From positions 1 through 38,014 of the forward strand of contig JAHWHE010000014.1 in the NCBI GenBank assembly GCA_019323495.1: 38,014 nt of DNA. The letters run 5' to 3'. The translations under genes were made by a program, and so were the position numbers. The notes under the pieces are model-generated. The model had not been told where the DNA came from. It saw nothing but the letters and a program-made list of their open reading frames with translations, and ran no database searches. The stretch is from Candidatus Woesearchaeota archaeon. GTDB lineage: Archaea > Nanobdellota > Nanobdellia > Woesearchaeales > WJKV01. How positions within the stretch are numbered: position 1 is the first letter of the stretch; each line of letters begins with the position of its first letter. Shown here in pieces: positions 31,944 to 38,014 of this stretch.

Positions 31944-32630
31944 ATGGCCATAAAATACAATAACCTGACAATCGTGGGCACCAGCCACATTGCAAAGGAA
32001 AGCCTCGAACAGGTTGCAAACTACATAGAAAAGGAACTGCCAGACATTATTGCCCTGGAGCTCGACAAGAAGCGGCTTTATGCTCTTTTGGCAGGCAAGA
32101 AGAAAAGGGCAAGATTCAAAGACATCAGGCAATTAGGTATAAAAGTATATGTGCTTAACTTGATAGGCGCATATATAGAAGAAAAGTTAGGCAAGATGGT
32201 GGGGGTAAAGCCTGGAAGCGAGATGCGCCTTGCCTACCAGCTAGCGCAAAAGCACAGGCTGAAGATAGCATTGATAGACCAGAATATTGAGATTACATTA
32301 AAACGCCTGTCAAAAGCAATAACCTGGAAAGAAAAGTTCTCAATAGTAGCAGACATACTGAAAGCGCTGATCCTCAGAAAGCCAGAGATAGAGATAGACT
32401 TGACAAAAGTACCTCCGGAAGAGATAATATCTCTCATGATAGAAAAAGTCAAGAAAAGATATCTTAATTTCTACAAGGTCTTGATTGAAGAAAGAAACCA
32501 GTTCATGGCAAAGAGGCTTGCAGCCCTTCTCAGCAAATTCCCTGACAAAAAGATACTTGCAATAGTCGGCGCAGGCCATGAAAGAGAATTATTGATGTTG
32601 ATAAAAAAAGAGCTGGGTTTTATCAAATAA
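31944..32630 (+). CDS. TraB/TIKI-family protein
   Basis: This 228-residue protein belongs to the TraB/PrgY superfamily, related to TIKI proteases. The family motifs are present: VGTSHIAKES at 11-20 (the GxxH motif), ALELDKKRL near 37 (the acidic motif), and GAGHERELL at about 213. The membrane region found after the domain in many archaeal TraB proteins is missing, so this is the soluble core only. A peptidase role is proposed for the superfamily but not established in archaea. The mRNA is probably leaderless. The next gene downstream, with its own TATA box, is a site-2-protease-like protein, which makes a proteolysis-related neighbourhood. Confidence 0.9.
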   Translation: MAIKYNNLTIVGTSHIAKESLEQVANYIEKELPDIIALELDKKRLYALLAGKKKRARFKDIRQLGIKVYVLNLIGAYIEEKLGKMVGVKPGSEMRLAYQLAQKHRLKIALIDQNIEITLKRLSKAITWKEKFSIVADILKALILRKPEIEIDLTKVPPEEIISLMIEKVKKRYLNFYKVLIEERNQFMAKRLAALLSKFPDKKILAIVGAGHERELLMLIKKELGFIK

Positions 32631-32637
32631 CAATAAT

Positions 32638-32647
32638 ATTTATATAC
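32638..32647 (+). promoter_or_regulatory. TATA box for the S2P-like gene
   Basis: The sequence atttatatac is centred 27 bases before the ATG at 32669, predicting a leaderless transcript. Confidence 0.6.
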
Positions 32648-32668
32648 CGTCAATATATAACAATCACA

Positions 32669-33442
32669 ATGCGTTTCACATACTATCTGAAGCATCATCT
32701 TGACTTCCAAAAAAAAGAGATACGGGACATTTTGATTACTTCTCTTTGTCTTGGTTTTATTCTGTCGTTCAGGCACTGGGGCGGTGCGTATTTTGACATT
32801 TCAGTAGGAATAAAGAACTTGATAGGCATGTTTCTTGTCGCACTGTTTAGCCTGCTGGTCGTGGTGCTCGCCCAGAAATTGATTGCCTTGAAAAAGGGCT
32901 ATCATGCAAGATACAAGGCCTGGCTGCTCGGCTTATTGATTGGCTTGTATATCTGCTTCGTGTCTGATGGAGACTGGTACTTATTTCTTCCAGGCGGAAT
33001 GATAATCTCTGCCATAGAGCTGCACCGGGTAGCAAAAGAAAGAAAATTGATGATGTTCAAAGACAAGGCATTCATCCTGTTTTTCGGACCGTTTACTTTC
33101 ATCGTGCTCGCGTTCTTGTTCAGGGTCTTGTTTACAGGAGGAGCCACAAACCTGTTGATAGAGAAAGCAGTCTTATTGAACGTCGCCTTGGCAATTTACA
33201 CCATATTGCCCATCCCCCAGTTAGAAGCATTGGTGCCTAAACTGCATTTCAAAGAAACAGCGAACCTGAACGGCTATGAGATTTTATACTACAGCAGGTC
33301 TGTCTATCTGTTCGCCCTGGTTTTCATCATTGCGCTTGCAGTTCTGTTGTTTATTACCAATATATTTTATGCGCTCCTTATCGCGCTCGTTCTTGCAGCA
33401 ATAATCGCGTTCTTATTCTTCTTTTTTAGAAGGCTGAAGTAA
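32669..33442 (+). CDS. Site-2-protease-like membrane protein lacking the catalytic residues
   Basis: This 257-residue polytopic protein follows the layout of archaeal M50/S2P-type intramembrane proteases. The segment VVVLAQKLIALKKGYHARYKAW aligns with the usual V-HExxH-..A.KYG..A.Y.W helix, but the two His and the Glu are Val, Val and Gln. The later segment NVALAIYTILPIPQLEA aligns with the N...LLPIPPLDG motif, with the metal-binding Asp replaced by Glu. The intermediate LPGG and GPFTFIV segments are kept. So the fold seems preserved and the protease dead, which would suit a binding or regulatory role. The assignment rests on the order of motifs, since the signature itself is lost. It has its own leaderless promoter after the TraB gene. 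Confidence 0.75.
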   Translation: MRFTYYLKHHLDFQKKEIRDILITSLCLGFILSFRHWGGAYFDISVGIKNLIGMFLVALFSLLVVVLAQKLIALKKGYHARYKAWLLGLLIGLYICFVSDGDWYLFLPGGMIISAIELHRVAKERKLMMFKDKAFILFFGPFTFIVLAFLFRVLFTGGATNLLIEKAVLLNVALAIYTILPIPQLEALVPKLHFKETANLNGYEILYYSRSVYLFALVFIIALAVLLFITNIFYALLIALVLAAIIAFLFFFFRRLK

Positions 33443-33470
33443 AATGAGCAAAACAAAATTCATTAAACAA

Positions 33471-33740
33471 TCAGAAAAAACTAATTATACCTTTTTGTAC
33501 GAGATATGCTGCGCAAACCCACGCTAGCACAGTATTGAAACCGACCAGCATGCCGAACAAAAGATACACTGCAACAGCGATATCTACATAAGACATGAAA
33601 CTTCCTCTAAAAACGAGTCCTTTGATGATAAGATAGCCTGCGAACAAAACCCCTATCTTGTTGCTTCCATAGCTGTAATTTAAAAGCAGTATCCAGAGTC
33701 CTGCCATCAGATCGACAAAGCCCATTGCTTGATGTACCAT
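33471..33740 (-). CDS. Small three-helix membrane protein
   Basis: This 89-residue protein has about three hydrophobic helices (GFVDLMAGLWILLLNY, IGVLFAGYLIIKGLVF, and from VDIAVAVYLLFGMLVG to the end) with almost no soluble part. I do not know its function. The ATG at 33740 is preceded by an AT box 27 bases upstream and no ribosome binding site, so it is probably leaderless. Upstream it is divergent from an MBL hydrolase, with which it shares that box. Its end lies 28 bases from the end of the S2P-like gene, on the opposite strand. Confidence 0.75.
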   Translation of the reverse strand: MVHQAMGFVDLMAGLWILLLNYSYGSNKIGVLFAGYLIIKGLVFRGSFMSYVDIAVAVYLLFGMLVGFNTVLAWVCAAYLVQKGIISFF

Positions 33741-33761
33741 AGCAAAGTACTAATAATGGCA

Positions 33762-33773
33762 ACATTTAAAGCT
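33762..33773. promoter_or_regulatory. Shared bidirectional AT promoter box
   Basis: The sequence acatttaaagct contains the palindrome tttaaa. Its centre at about 33767 is 27 bases from the minus-strand ATG at 33740 and 29 bases from the plus-strand ATG at 33796. Both genes would be leaderless and driven by one element. Confidence 0.55.
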
Positions 33774-33795
33774 TATGGGAATTAACTAGTAGAAA

Positions 33796-34365
33796 ATGGT
33801 CGAAACAATCGAGTTAACAGAAGAACTTTATGAGATAAGGGGGGAAGCTAGCGTCTATGTTTTCAAAGATAAAAAAATCATAATAGGCACAGGCTTTCCT
33901 TTTGAGCGCGACGGCATCAAAAAAGCAGTACAAAAATTGATAGACCCTGCAGAAATAAAGACCGTGATATTCACACACCTGCACATGGATCACTGCGGAA
34001 ACTTCAGTTTGTTTAAAAATGCAAAATTGTATGCAAGCAAAAAAGAGATAGAAGATTTCAACAATGATCCTTTTGGGACGGTCCTTGACAGGCAGACTGC
34101 AAAAGATTTAAAAACTGCAAATCTATCTCCTATAGAAGAAGCAGGATTGGGGGATTTCGAGGTTATAGAAACGCCTGGGCATACCAGGGGCAGCATTTCG
34201 TTGCTGTACAAAAAAAAGATTTTATTTTCAGGAGACACCTTGTTCAGACATGGTTATGTTGGAAGGACAGACCTTCCCACATCAGTGCCTGGAAAACTTG
34301 AAGAATCTGTCAAAAAATTAAAACAATTGAAGTTCGAGATTTTCTGTCCTGGACACAATTATTGA
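33796..34365 (+). CDS. Metallo-beta-lactamase-fold hydrolase
   Basis: This 189-residue MBL-fold enzyme has the full metal site: THLHMDH (His61, His63, Asp65, His66), TPGHTRGS (His129), FSGDTLF (Asp147) and CPGHNY (His187). This is the layout of glyoxalase II-like hydrolases, and the protein is at the short end of the family. The substrate is not visible; thioesters or other small hydrolysable compounds are typical. It begins a plus-strand run with a coiled-coil protein and Hef; the next ATG follows its TGA after three A residues. Confidence 0.92.
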   Translation: MVETIELTEELYEIRGEASVYVFKDKKIIIGTGFPFERDGIKKAVQKLIDPAEIKTVIFTHLHMDHCGNFSLFKNAKLYASKKEIEDFNNDPFGTVLDRQTAKDLKTANLSPIEEAGLGDFEVIETPGHTRGSISLLYKKKILFSGDTLFRHGYVGRTDLPTSVPGKLEESVKKLKQLKFEIFCPGHNY

Positions 34366-34368
34366 AAA

Positions 34369-34575
34369 ATGGAAAACATACAATTCCGCGAAACATTGAG
34401 TAGAACAGAGTTCGAGCATTTTATTTCAGAATTCGAAGCGTTCAGGGAGACCTATTTTGACGATGTTTCGAGATTAAGGCAGGGGCTGGAATTGTTGCAA
34501 GAAGAAATTGAAGAATTAAAGAGGCAGTTGAAAAAAGAGCCGACTATTAGTTCTGATCAAGGCACTTTAATGTGA
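34369..34575 (+). CDS. Small coiled-coil protein upstream of Hef
   Basis: This 68-residue acidic protein is mostly one helix with heptad-like spacing (FEAFRETYFDDVSRLRQGLE, then LLQEEIEELKRQLKKE) followed by a short disordered tail. I do not recognise it. Its start follows the MBL stop by three A residues and its end lies 12 bases before hef, so it sits inside an operon. Short coiled coils of this kind often dimerise or clamp a partner protein. A Hef accessory is possible, but only by position. Confidence 0.7.
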   Translation: MENIQFRETLSRTEFEHFISEFEAFRETYFDDVSRLRQGLELLQEEIEELKRQLKKEPTISSDQGTLM

Positions 34576-34587
34576 TGGCGCTGAAAA

Positions 34588-36816
34588 ATGTTGAGGGAAT
34601 TCAAAGCTAGACTTTACCAGCAGACTATTTTTGCTACTTGTTCTTCTTATAACACGATGGTTGTCCTGCCTACTGGAATGGGGAAGACCGGCATCGGCTT
34701 GTTATTGGCAGCAAAAAGATTAACACAGTATCCAAAAAGCAAAATAGTGATACTCGCGCCAACAAAACCCTTGCTGGACCAGCACTATAACACTTTTGTA
34801 AAGCACCTCGACATCGATCCTGAATTGTTCACGACTTTTTCAGGCAGCATTTCGCCTGAAAACAGGGAAAATCTCTGGGAGCAGAAGCAGATTTTCTTCA
34901 GCACGCCGCAGACAATCGAGAATGACCTTATTTCTGGAAAAATAAATTTGCAGGATGTAAGCATGCTGTGTTTTGACGAGTGCCATAGGGCAACAGGAGA
35001 TTACAGCTATGTCTTTATTGCTAAACAATACAACAAGCAGGCCAAGCACCCAAGAGTGCTTGCACTCACAGCGAGCCCTGGCAGCGACATTGAAAAGATA
35101 AACGAGGTGATGACTAACCTGTTTGTAGAGAGGGTCGAGATAAGGACAGAGTCTGATCCTGACGTACAGCCCTACATACAAGATGTTGAAAAAGAATACA
35201 TCTATGTTGACCTCCCCGACGAGCTCAATATTGTTCACAATTGCCTGAAGCACAGCTTCAAATCAAAACTTGCAGAAATAAAAAAGCTAGGTTATATCAA
35301 CAGCATCGAAAACAGAAGCAAAACAGATCTGTTAAAACTGCAGGCAGTTCTTCAGGGCCAGATCGCACAGGGAGACAAGAGCTTCGAACTGCTTAAATCT
35401 GTAAGTTTTGCAGCAGAGGCATTGAAGGTCGAACACGCAATTGAGTTGCTGGAAACACAGGGCCTGACTCCTTTGTTGTTGTACATGGATGATATTTACA
35501 CCCAGGCAAAAACCAGTAAGACTAGAGCCGTAAAGAACCTCGCCAATGACCCGAATTTCAGGGCAGCCTATATCAAGGTAAAGGAATACATACCAAAGAC
35601 AGAGCACCCAAAACTGCAGAAATTAAAAGAAATTCTTGAAGCAGAGATAAAGAAAGATCCAGACGCAAGAATAATTGTCTTCAGTAATTTTAGGGACATG
35701 GGGGACAAGATAGAAGAACAGATTAGATTCATCGAGGGCATCAGGACAACTGTTTTCGTCGGCCAGGCGCAGAAAAAAGGCTTCAAGGGGATGACGCAGA
35801 AACAGCAGATAGAAACACTTGAAAAATTCAGGAATGACGAGTATAATGTTCTGATCATGACAAGCGTCGGTGAAGAAGGCTTGGATATTCCCCAAGTTGA
35901 TTTGGTGATTTTCTACGAGCCCATTCCTTCTGCAATAAGAACGGTGCAGAGAAGGGGAAGGACAGGGAGGCTTGAAAAAGGAAGGGTCATAGTCTTGATG
36001 ACGAGAGGGACGCGGGACGAAGGATACAGATGGAGCGCGCACCACAAAGAAAAACGAATGTTCAGGAATCTGCAGAAATTAAGAACAGACATAATAGATT
36101 ATATCGATACAAAGAGCAAAGATCAGCAAACAATTACTAATTTTCTAGATCAAACAAAAAAAGAACAGCCATTGAAATTGTTCGCGGACACGAGGGAGAG
36201 GGGCAGTCAAATAATTAAGGAGTTAGTGGAGCTTGGCTTCAATATTGAATTGACCAGGTTAGAAAGTGCTGATTACATCCTGTCCAAGAATGTGGGCATA
36301 GAATTCAAGACAGTCAAGGACTTTGTTGACAGCATAGTTGATGGAAGGCTGTTGTCTCAGATAAAAGCGCTCAAAGACACTTTTGCCAAGCCTGTACTTA
36401 TTTTAGAAGGGACAGAAGACATTTACAGCATTAGAAAAGTCCATCCCAATGCAATAAGAGGCATGCTGGCAACCATCGCAGTAAGCTATGGCATTCCTAT
36501 TCTCAGGACAACCCATAGCAAGGAAACAGCAGCGATCATGGCAACAATAATCAGCAGGGAGCAGGAACAAAATCAAGCTGCAAATTACAATCCGCACTCA
36601 ATCAAGCCCCAAAGTCTAAAACAGCAGCAGGAATATTTCATCAGTTCTCTCCCGAGCATAGGCCCGAATCTTGCAAAAGAGCTCCTGCAGCAGTTCAAGA
36701 CAGCCAAGAATGTGGTCAATGCGTCAATCGAGGATTTGCAGAAAATAGAAAAAGTGGGAAAGATCAAGGCATCGAAGATAAAAGAAGTGCTTGATAAAGA
36801 ATACGAGGAAAAGTAA
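34588..36816 (+). CDS. hef: Hef helicase-nuclease (FANCM/XPF family)
   Basis: This is the fork-processing enzyme combining a superfamily 2 helicase with an XPF-type nuclease. The 742 residues have Walker A LPTGMGKTG near 27-35, the motif FDECHRATG, the RecA-2 motif VI with QRRGRTGR near 455, a nuclease domain (ADTRERG near 533) and a C-terminal tandem helix-hairpin-helix at about 680-740 (LPSIGPNLAKELL, KVGKIKASKI). The nuclease motif, normally ERK followed by Asp, reads EFKTVKD (572-578) here: the Arg is Phe, while Glu572, Lys574 and Asp578 remain. A PIP-like sequence QQTITNFL (513-520) lies in the linker between helicase and nuclease. It follows a small coiled-coil protein after 12 bases. 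Confidence 0.95.
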   Translation: MLREFKARLYQQTIFATCSSYNTMVVLPTGMGKTGIGLLLAAKRLTQYPKSKIVILAPTKPLLDQHYNTFVKHLDIDPELFTTFSGSISPENRENLWEQKQIFFSTPQTIENDLISGKINLQDVSMLCFDECHRATGDYSYVFIAKQYNKQAKHPRVLALTASPGSDIEKINEVMTNLFVERVEIRTESDPDVQPYIQDVEKEYIYVDLPDELNIVHNCLKHSFKSKLAEIKKLGYINSIENRSKTDLLKLQAVLQGQIAQGDKSFELLKSVSFAAEALKVEHAIELLETQGLTPLLLYMDDIYTQAKTSKTRAVKNLANDPNFRAAYIKVKEYIPKTEHPKLQKLKEILEAEIKKDPDARIIVFSNFRDMGDKIEEQIRFIEGIRTTVFVGQAQKKGFKGMTQKQQIETLEKFRNDEYNVLIMTSVGEEGLDIPQVDLVIFYEPIPSAIRTVQRRGRTGRLEKGRVIVLMTRGTRDEGYRWSAHHKEKRMFRNLQKLRTDIIDYIDTKSKDQQTITNFLDQTKKEQPLKLFADTRERGSQIIKELVELGFNIELTRLESADYILSKNVGIEFKTVKDFVDSIVDGRLLSQIKALKDTFAKPVLILEGTEDIYSIRKVHPNAIRGMLATIAVSYGIPILRTTHSKETAAIMATIISREQEQNQAANYNPHSIKPQSLKQQQEYFISSLPSIGPNLAKELLQQFKTAKNVVNASIEDLQKIEKVGKIKASKIKEVLDKEYEEK

Positions 36817-36843
36817 AGAAAAGTAAAATTTCTTACAATAAAC

Positions 36844-36853
36844 ATTTATATAG
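36844..36853 (+). promoter_or_regulatory. TATA box for carbamate kinase
   Basis: The sequence atttatatag is centred about 41 bases before the ATG at 36890. A leader of about 15 bases with aaggggtt follows. Confidence 0.55.
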
Positions 36854-36889
36854 GAAAACACTTCACTATTTCTTAAAAGGGGTTTTCAT

Positions 36890-37831
36890 ATGAAAAAAAC
36901 AATTGTTGTCGCATTAGGTGGGAACGCAATACTGGCAAAAGGGCAAAAACCAAGTATTTCTGGCCAATTCTCAAATGTCAAAAAAGCGATATCACAGATA
37001 CTTCCTTTGTTCAAGGATCATAATCTGATTATAACGCACGGCAATGGGCCGCAAGTCGGCAATATCATGATTCGGGTTGAAGAAGCTTTAGGAAAAGCGT
37101 ATACCCTTCCATTGGAAGTCTGTGTTGCAGAAAGCGAAGGCGAAATAGGTTACATTATTGATCAATGCTTATTGAATGCAATACATGAAAAAGGAGTGAA
37201 TGCAAGCGTTGCGACGCTGCTCACGCAAGTGGTGGTCGATAAGAATGACGGCGCTTTCAGAGAACCGACCAAGCCGGTAGGTCCTTTCTATTCGAAAAAA
37301 CAAGCAGACTCATTAAAGAGGAAAGGTTTGCCTGTCGTCCTTGACGCCGGCAGAGGCTACAGAAGGGTTGTGCCATCCCCAAAGCCCGAAAAAATAATAG
37401 AGTCAGCTATTATCCGAAAACTTGTAAAGCAAAACACTATTGTGATTGCAGCAGGCGGCGGCGGAATTCCTGTGATAGAAGAAAAAAACATTTACAAAGG
37501 AGTCGAGGCCGTGATTGACAAGGATCTTGCATCTAGCTGTCTTGCAAAAAGCGCGAGAGCAAACACTTTATTGATTCTTACTGGTGTTGACAGTGTTAAA
37601 TTAAATTACAAGAAAAGATCAGAGAAGAGCATAAGCAAGATGGACATCAATACAGCTATAGAATACATGAAAGAAGGCCATTTCCCTCCTGGAAGCATGG
37701 GTCCTAAAATACAAGCTGCGATAGATTTCCTAGAGAACGGGGGGGACGAAGTCATTATTACATCGCCTGAAAATGCAGAAAAGGCAGTTAGGGGGAATGC
37801 AGGCACGCACATTGTTAAGGAGATAAAATAA
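36890..37831 (+). CDS. arcC: Carbamate kinase
   Basis: This enzyme transfers phosphate from carbamoyl phosphate to ADP, making ATP, ammonia and carbon dioxide. The 313 residues are standard length and carry the family motifs: VVALGGNAI at the start, THGNGPQVGNI, a flexible-lobe region around EPTKPVGPFYSKKQA, RRVVPSP, AAGGGGIPV, AVIDKDLASS and ILTGVDSV, then FPPGSMGPKIQAAI. All look intact. In archaea the enzyme is a substrate-level ATP source fed by the arginine or ornithine pathway. No deiminase or transcarbamoylase gene is in view; they may lie beyond the window. It has its own promoter. The following gene starts 26 bases later and probably belongs to the same transcript. Confidence 0.96.
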   Translation: MKKTIVVALGGNAILAKGQKPSISGQFSNVKKAISQILPLFKDHNLIITHGNGPQVGNIMIRVEEALGKAYTLPLEVCVAESEGEIGYIIDQCLLNAIHEKGVNASVATLLTQVVVDKNDGAFREPTKPVGPFYSKKQADSLKRKGLPVVLDAGRGYRRVVPSPKPEKIIESAIIRKLVKQNTIVIAAGGGGIPVIEEKNIYKGVEAVIDKDLASSCLAKSARANTLLILTGVDSVKLNYKKRSEKSISKMDINTAIEYMKEGHFPPGSMGPKIQAAIDFLENGGDEVIITSPENAEKAVRGNAGTHIVKEIK

Positions 37832-37857
37832 GTAATTGAATGTAAAATAAAAATAAA

Positions 37858-38014
37858 ATGAGAAATGTTTTGATCTTGGGAGCTGCAGGAAGGGATTTTC
37901 ATAATTTCAATACTTATTATAAAGACAAAAACGAATACAACGTGGTTGCGTTCACAGCAGAGCAGATTCCAAACATCAGCGGGAGAAGATATCCTGCAAA
38001 ACTTGCAGGAAAAC
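37858..38014 (+). CDS. Cyclic 2,3-diphosphoglycerate synthetase-like protein (3' truncated by window edge)
   Basis: Only the first 52 residues are in view. They read MRNVLILGAAGRDFHNFNTY, then NVVAFTAEQIPNISGRRYP and AKLAGK. The pattern GAAGRDFHNFN, then a strand, then AFTA.QIP.I.GRRYP is characteristic of the predicted-GTPase family COG2403, which includes cyclic 2,3-diphosphoglycerate synthetase, an enzyme of thermoprotectant synthesis in methanogens. In non-methanogens the family's role is not settled. The frame runs off the window end without a stop. The gene follows arcC by 26 bases without an obvious promoter of its own, suggesting cotranscription. Confidence 0.8.
   Translation, partial: MRNVLILGAAGRDFHNFNTYYKDKNEYNVVAFTAEQIPNISGRRYPAKLAGK

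Overview
This window is chromosomal DNA from an archaeon with moderately low GC content. The evidence is the replication and transcription set it carries: MCM, an RPA-like protein, Orc1/Cdc6, both subunits of PolD, PCNA, histone, TFE, Hjc, Hef and aIF2-beta. TATA boxes about 26-28 bases before many starts (leaderless genes) and GGTGA-type ribosome binding sites agree with this. The large Ig-like and Cys-rich surface protein, the 'RKA|QIT' pilin-like signal, the SpoIIM-like protein and ADP-forming acetyl-CoA synthetase as an energy enzyme suggest a DPANN archaeon, Woesearchaeota- or Pacearchaeota-like. That placement is inference.

Layout. Positions 1-9.8 kb are a replication locus: the MCM C-terminus, an RPA32-like protein, a SpoIIM-like membrane protein on the minus strand, aIF2-beta, then a 600-base AT-rich gap that I read as the replication origin. 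The gap holds two inverted ORB-like boxes around an A/T-only core and a long imperfect palindrome. It is followed by orc1/cdc6, polD small and polD large in one tight operon. From 9.9 to 18.9 kb there is a TrmB-type regulator, a small membrane protein with a basic tail, and a cell-surface operon: a 1276-residue secreted Ig-like/Cys-rich protein, a polytopic membrane protein, and a 767-residue protein with a type IV pilin-like signal. A membrane-anchored Cys-repeat protein converges on this operon.

From 18.9 to 21.5 kb comes a second nucleic-acid block: a possibly PC4-like small protein, TFE, Hjc, a probable structured RNA, histone and PCNA. From 21.5 to 29.6 kb the genes are a radical SAM protein with an unusual cysteine spacing, three small proteins (two possibly OB-like), an ABC exporter, acetyl-CoA synthetase beta, and a minus-strand operon of M42 aminopeptidase, a RimK-like ligase and acetyl-CoA synthetase alpha. 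From 29.7 to 34.4 kb there are envelope and housekeeping genes: a Tyr-rich secreted protein, a second polytopic membrane protein resembling the one at 15 kb, a PRC-barrel protein, a TraB-family protein, a site-2-protease-like protein that has lost its catalytic residues, and an MBL hydrolase. The window ends with a coiled-coil protein, Hef, carbamate kinase and the start of a cyclic-2,3-diphosphoglycerate-synthetase-like gene.

How they fit together. Orc1 would bind its own upstream origin; MCM, PolD and PCNA form the replisome, and DP2 ends in a PCNA-binding box; Hjc and Hef act on stalled or recombining forks. Acetyl-CoA synthetase and carbamate kinase both make ATP from high-energy intermediates, which fits a fermenter. 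The best candidates for undescribed biology are the surface operon with its satellites, the structured RNA before the histone gene, the dead S2P-like protein, and the cluster of small proteins at 22.8-23.7 kb.
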